From: an uncultured Bacilli bacterium
GTDB lineage: Bacteria; Bacillota_I; Bacilli_A; RF39; UBA660
Length of the DNA stretch: 33,846 nucleotides
Direction of reading: 5' to 3'
Assembly: GCA_947624275.1 (NCBI GenBank)
Contig: CANQJR010000006.1
Coordinates: 1 to 33,846, forward strand
The stretch's first letter is position 1. Each line of letters begins with the position of its first letter. Of this stretch, positions 29,383-33,846 are shown in pieces. The translations under genes were made by a program, and so were the position numbers. The notes under the pieces are model-generated. The model was not told the origin of the DNA and made no database searches. It saw only the letters and a program-made list of their open reading frames with translations.

Positions 29383-30504
29383 ATGAAAAGAGTGTTGTGG
29401 ATTTTTATTCTTTTAATCTTATTGGCACCATTTAAATCGGAAGCTGTTTCCATTAGTGGTGTAACTATTACAGGAGCGGATGAAATAGAAAAGGGTCAAC
29501 AGATAACTTTAACCTTCAGCGTCAAAGCATCTGGCATTGAAAAAAAGTCTGATACACTGGGAATATGGGTTGCCTATTTCAGTCTTCAATATGATGAAGA
29601 CGTTCTAGAGCCAGTTGCTAAAGATTCTCCTGGATTCACTACGCTCATTTATCCTTATAATGATCAAAATATCGTTTTTGGTGAAGTAATAGAAGATTCA
29701 TCATATAACAAAGAATGTGTCAATGGCTTGTTATATTGTGATGATTACGTCGTCAAACTAAGTTTTTATGTCAATGACGTGAGCAATACTAGTACTACGA
29801 TTGCTGTCAAAGAAGCGGGTCTTGGCGTCTTAGATATGACTGATCCAGATAAAGAGTATAATGAAGATGACATGACTGAAATAACGTACACTTCTGGTAC
29901 GGCTAAGACCATCATTTTAAAAGAGGCTACTGGTACTGCATCTAAAAAACCGAGTACGATAGTTAGTAATTCTAAACCGAATACTAGTAAGAAGAGTTCC
30001 AGTTCTAAAAAAGAAACTTCTTCTAGTACCAGTAACAGTTCTAGCAGTAATAAAGAAGATGATAAAACTGTCATTGCTCCTAAATCAAAAAACAATAATT
30101 TAAAATCATTAGTCATAACTAATTATGATTTGAGTTTTGATAAGAATCGTCATATCTATGACTTGAACATTCGAAAAGAAATAAATAAGTTGGAAGTCAA
30201 AGTGACATTGGAAGATAAGAAAGCCAGTTATGAAATTATTGGAGCCGATGATTTGAAGAAAAATGATTATAAAGTCGTCATCAAAGTGACAGCTGAAAAT
30301 GGCGATGTTAACAATTATGTCATCAATACTAATAATGAAGAAGAAACAGTTACACAAGCACCTGAAAAAAAGTTTAACATCACCAAAAAACATTTAATAA
30401 TAGGCTCTATTATCATTGGGGGAGTAGTAGTCGTGGGATTGTTGATATCTTTTGTAATTCATCGCAAGGATAGAAAATTAGAGAGATCTTTAGATGAGTT
30501 GTGA
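29383..30504 (+). CDS. Surface protein: signal peptide, cohesin-like domain, Ser/Lys linker, cadherin-like beta-sandwich, C-terminal TM
   Basis: SGVTITGADEIEKGQQITLTFSV...; LKSLVITNYDLSFDKNRHIYDLNIRKEINKLEVKVTLEDKKASYEIIG resembles PF12733. C-terminal TM plus basic tail. Confidence 0.75.
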   Translation: MKRVLWIFILLILLAPFKSEAVSISGVTITGADEIEKGQQITLTFSVKASGIEKKSDTLGIWVAYFSLQYDEDVLEPVAKDSPGFTTLIYPYNDQNIVFGEVIEDSSYNKECVNGLLYCDDYVVKLSFYVNDVSNTSTTIAVKEAGLGVLDMTDPDKEYNEDDMTEITYTSGTAKTIILKEATGTASKKPSTIVSNSKPNTSKKSSSSKKETSSSTSNSSSSNKEDDKTVIAPKSKNNNLKSLVITNYDLSFDKNRHIYDLNIRKEINKLEVKVTLEDKKASYEIIGADDLKKNDYKVVIKVTAENGDVNNYVINTNNEEETVTQAPEKKFNITKKHLIIGSIIIGGVVVVGLLISFVIHRKDRKLERSLDEL

Positions 30505-30638
30505 TTGATGTTTATATATTCATTGAAATAGGGTAAAAATAATAATGGGGAAACGCATAGTAGTTTCCTTGTTTTGTTATTAAAAAAGTGTTAAAATATA
30601 GTGTTGAAATTCATCTAGTTAGATATTTAGGAGGAGTT

Positions 30639-32591
30639 ATGTTCAAATTAGTATCGAAATATGAACCAAGTGGTGATCAACCCAAGGCAATAGAAGAATT
30701 GGTTGAAGGAATTAAAAGTGGTAAAAAGGAACAGGTTTTGTTGGGAGCAACAGGTACTGGTAAAACTTTTACGATTGCCAATGTCATCAAAGAAGTCAAT
30801 AAACCGACTCTAGTTTTAGCTCATAATAAGACTTTGGCTGGGCAATTGTATTCTGAATTAAAAGAATTGTTTCCCGAAAATAGAGTCGAATACTTTGTCT
30901 CTTACTACGATTATTATCAACCAGAAGCCTATGTTCCTTCAACAGATACCTATATTGAAAAAGATTCTTCCATCAATGATGAGATTGATGAGTTGCGCCA
31001 TTCAGCGACGAGTGCTTTGATTTCTCGTGATGACGTCATCGTCGTTGCCTCTGTCTCATGTATTTATGGCATTGGAGAAGTTGACGAGTACCGCAATAAA
31101 ATGCTCACGCTGACCGTTGGTGAACAGATCGATCGCGATGAAGTTTTGAACAAATTGGTCGATATGTTGTTTGAACGCAACGATTATGATTTTAAAAGAG
31201 GTACTTTTAGAGTGCGTGGTGACGTATTGGAGATAATTCCTGCCAGTGAGCGAACTAGTGGTTATCGCATCGAATTTTTTGGTGATGAAATAGAACGCAT
31301 CAGTGAGATAGATGTGTTAACTGGTGCGATTAAGGTGAATAAAAAGACGATATCACTATTCCCAGCTAGCCATTTCGTCGTCGGTGAAGAAAAGATGGAA
31401 CAAGCTCTAGTGCGCATCGATGAAGAACTAAAAGAGCGCATTGCCCAATTCAAAAGTGAAAATAAATTAATTGAAGCACAAAGGATTGAACAGCGCACTA
31501 AATACGACATGGAAATGTTGCGCGAAACGGGATTCTGTACGGGTATTGAAAATTACTCGCGTCCGATGTCCGGTCGTAAAAAGGGAGAACCGCCAACTAC
31601 TTTAATCGATTTCTTCCCCAAAGACTTTCTCCTAGTCGTCGATGAATCCCACGTGACTTTACCCCAAGTTAGAGGAATGTATAATGGTGACCGTGCCCGC
31701 AAAATGAATTTGGTCGAATACGGATTTCGTTTACCAAGTGCTTTGGACAACCGACCACTTCGCTTTGAGGAGTTTGAGAGCAAAATAAATCAAGCCATTT
31801 ACGTTTCAGCAACGCCTGGTGATTATGAATTAGAACATGTGGGTAACAAGTGCGTCGAACAGATCATTCGTCCAACGGGTCTTTTGGATCCAACTGTTGA
31901 AGTGCGACCAACTGAAGGTCAAATTGACGATTTGGTTGGAGAGATAAGAGATCGCATTGCCAAGAATGAGCGCGTTTTAATAACGACTTTGACTATTCAT
32001 ATGGCTGAAGAACTAGCCAACTATTTGAAAGAGATCGATATCAAAGTGGCCTATCTGCACACGGAAATAAAAACTTTGGAACGCCTACGCATCATTCGCG
32101 ATTTGCGTCTTGGCAAATATGATTGTGTCGTGGGAATCAACTTGTTGCGCGAGGGAATCGATATTCCTGAAGTCAGTCTCATCGCCATTTTAGATGCTGA
32201 TAAAGAGGGGTTCTTGCGCAGTGGTCGCAGCCTCATTCAAACGATTGGAAGGTGTGCTCGAAACAGCAATGGTCACTGCATCATGTATGCTGATAACATA
32301 ACTGATTCGATGAATTATGCCATGCGTGAGACCTTGCGACGTCGCCATATCCAAGAGGAGTACAATCGCCTTCACGGCATAGTACCGACGACGATTACCA
32401 AAGAGATCAGAGAATTGATCTCCAATGTCGATGATGCTAAAAATGTCAAAACAGAGAAGAAACCTACTAAATTGGAACGCGATAAAACGATTGAGGCAAT
32501 TGAACAAGAAATGCGTGAAGCTGCTAAAAATCTCGACTTTGAACGTGCGATGGAATTGCGTGATATATTGTTTGAAATGAAGAGTGAATGA
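30639..32591 (+). CDS. uvrB: UvrABC system protein B
   Basis: [42 protein letters not shown]-terminal UVR domain. ATG at 30639 after aggagg is preferred over 30588. Confidence 0.97.
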   Translation: MFKLVSKYEPSGDQPKAIEELVEGIKSGKKEQVLLGATGTGKTFTIANVIKEVNKPTLVLAHNKTLAGQLYSELKELFPENRVEYFVSYYDYYQPEAYVPSTDTYIEKDSSINDEIDELRHSATSALISRDDVIVVASVSCIYGIGEVDEYRNKMLTLTVGEQIDRDEVLNKLVDMLFERNDYDFKRGTFRVRGDVLEIIPASERTSGYRIEFFGDEIERISEIDVLTGAIKVNKKTISLFPASHFVVGEEKMEQALVRIDEELKERIAQFKSENKLIEAQRIEQRTKYDMEMLRETGFCTGIENYSRPMSGRKKGEPPTTLIDFFPKDFLLVVDESHVTLPQVRGMYNGDRARKMNLVEYGFRLPSALDNRPLRFEEFESKINQAIYVSATPGDYELEHVGNKCVEQIIRPTGLLDPTVEVRPTEGQIDDLVGEIRDRIAKNERVLITTLTIHMAEELANYLKEIDIKVAYLHTEIKTLERLRIIRDLRLGKYDCVVGINLLREGIDIPEVSLIAILDADKEGFLRSGRSLIQTIGRCARNSNGHCIMYADNITDSMNYAMRETLRRRHIQEEYNRLHGIVPTTITKEIRELISNVDDAKNVKTEKKPTKLERDKTIEAIEQEMREAAKNLDFERAMELRDILFEMKSE

Positions 32592-32592
32592 A

Positions 32593-33444
32593 ATGAAAAA
32601 GTTCAAAAGAATTTATGTCGAAATCACCAATCGTTGCAATCTCAACTGTTCTTTTTGTGGCAATACCAAAAGAGCGTTGAAAGAGATGAGTCTCGAAGAG
32701 TTTTCTTTGATACTTCAAAAGATAAAACCGTATACAGATCACATCTATCTTCACGTCAAGGGTGAGCCATTACTCCATTCCCATCTCGAAGGGATATTGG
32801 ACTTGTGTATCAAAAACCATCTTTTGGTCAACCTAACTACTAATGGTGTATTGTTAAAGAGATATGAAAATCTATTTTTACGAAGTTCTTGTCTTAGACA
32901 AATAAATGTCTCCTTGCACTGTGAACAGGAATTGCCCAATTATTTTGAAGATGTCTTTTCTACGTGTCAAAAATTATCTTCAAGAATCTACATATCTTAT
33001 CGCCTTTGGACTTTACCCCATGGTAAAATCGATGCGAAAGCTCAAACCATCATTGACGAAATCTGTTCTTTCTATAAATTATCCCCAAGTGTTGTTGAAA
33101 AAATTTTGAATGATAAAAACGTCAAAATAGATCATAATACCTATGTATCTAAAGAAAATCTCTTCACTTGGCCAGATACCGATTTGCACTTGAATGTTGA
33201 TGGCTATTGTCATGCCCTTTCGCAACAGATAGCTATCTTGGTCGATGGAACAATCGTTCCATGTTGTCTAGATGGCGAAGGGGATATAAAGCTGGGAAAT
33301 ATTTTTGAGGATGATTTGGGTGACGTGTTGCAAGGTGAACGCTTTTTGAACATGTTGAACGGTTTTAGAAATAATAGGGTCGTAGAAAAGTTGTGTGCCA
33401 ATTGCGATTTTAAAAATAGATTTAACCATAAAAGAGTGTTATAA
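32593..33444 (+). CDS. Radical SAM protein with SPASM-like C-terminus
   Basis: CNLNCSFCGN (CX3CX2C), C-terminal VPCCLDGEGDIKLGNIFED...LCANC. Confidence 0.88.
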   Translation: MKKFKRIYVEITNRCNLNCSFCGNTKRALKEMSLEEFSLILQKIKPYTDHIYLHVKGEPLLHSHLEGILDLCIKNHLLVNLTTNGVLLKRYENLFLRSSCLRQINVSLHCEQELPNYFEDVFSTCQKLSSRIYISYRLWTLPHGKIDAKAQTIIDEICSFYKLSPSVVEKILNDKNVKIDHNTYVSKENLFTWPDTDLHLNVDGYCHALSQQIAILVDGTIVPCCLDGEGDIKLGNIFEDDLGDVLQGERFLNMLNGFRNNRVVEKLCANCDFKNRFNHKRVL

Positions 33445-33465
33445 TAACAAGCAAGGTGTGGTATT

Positions 33466-33846
33466 ATGCTATTTGGTTATAAAGGTTTTGACAAGGGAAT
33501 GCGTGGCATGAACGATTTTCAATTCGAAGTTGGTAAATCTTATGCCATTGAAGGAGATGTCGTCGCAGGACCAATCGATGGAAACGGTTTTCACATGTGT
33601 GAAAAATTAGAAGATGTTTTTCGTTTCTTCGACGGTTTGTCTGGTAAAGATTTTGATGTCTGCCTAGTTAGAGGTAGTGGTAACTTCTCCGTTTATGAAG
33701 ATACTTACAACGATTATACTTTTTATGCCTTTGAAAAGATGGACATAATCAAGACCTTGACGCGAGAAGAAATCGTTCAATACGGTTTAGATCTGCATGA
33801 CAATCGTTTATATCGCTTTATCGCAACTTTTCAAATGACACCACCA
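33466..33846 (+). CDS. Hypothetical protein, truncated by window end (DUF7666-like)
   Basis: MLFGYKGFDKGMRGMNDFQFEVGKSYAIEGDVVAGPIDGNGFHMCEKLEDVFRFF... is open to the window end. The 'GYKGFdk...FeVGK.Y' opening resembles DUF7666 proteins. Confidence 0.65.
   Translation, partial: MLFGYKGFDKGMRGMNDFQFEVGKSYAIEGDVVAGPIDGNGFHMCEKLEDVFRFFDGLSGKDFDVCLVRGSGNFSVYEDTYNDYTFYAFEKMDIIKTLTREEIVQYGLDLHDNRLYRFIATFQMTPP

Overview
The window is 33.8 kb of AT-rich DNA from a low-GC, Firmicutes/Mollicutes-like bacterial chromosome. Most of it is housekeeping genes on the + strand: ychF, rpsF-ssb-rpsR, a divIC-like gene, tilS, ftsH, dusB, lysS, a clpC-like gene, prfB with a programmed +1 frameshift, a tandem yitT pair, ftsE-ftsX, a PcsB-like M23 hydrolase and uvrB. 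The notable accessory element is at the left edge (1..2483), a diversity-generating retroelement (DGR). It contains the 3' end of a target gene with its variable repeat (VR, 1..~86), a template repeat (TR, ~300..446), a structured spacer, a standalone MutS-domain-I-like protein, an Avd-like protein and a DGR-type reverse transcriptase (GNYTSQ and YMDD motifs). VR and TR align without gaps at an offset of 360 nt. All 7 substitutions in the first 86 columns fall at TR adenines, and the shared GC-richer 3' end is unchanged, which is the signature of adenine-specific mutagenic retrohoming. The VR is followed by two tandem hairpins. The TR-to-operon spacer carries a terminator-like hairpin and a 16-bp hairpin that puts a near-perfect Shine-Dalgarno and a 2-codon ORF in its loop. 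Other points worth checking are a ClpC-like ATPase with a degenerate second AAA+ module, an FtsH with an apparent SAP/Rho_N-like tail, a TilS with an altered PP-loop, and a block holding an acyl-CoA ligase and a hybrid histidine kinase with a different coding style. All family calls come from reading motifs by eye. No searches were run.
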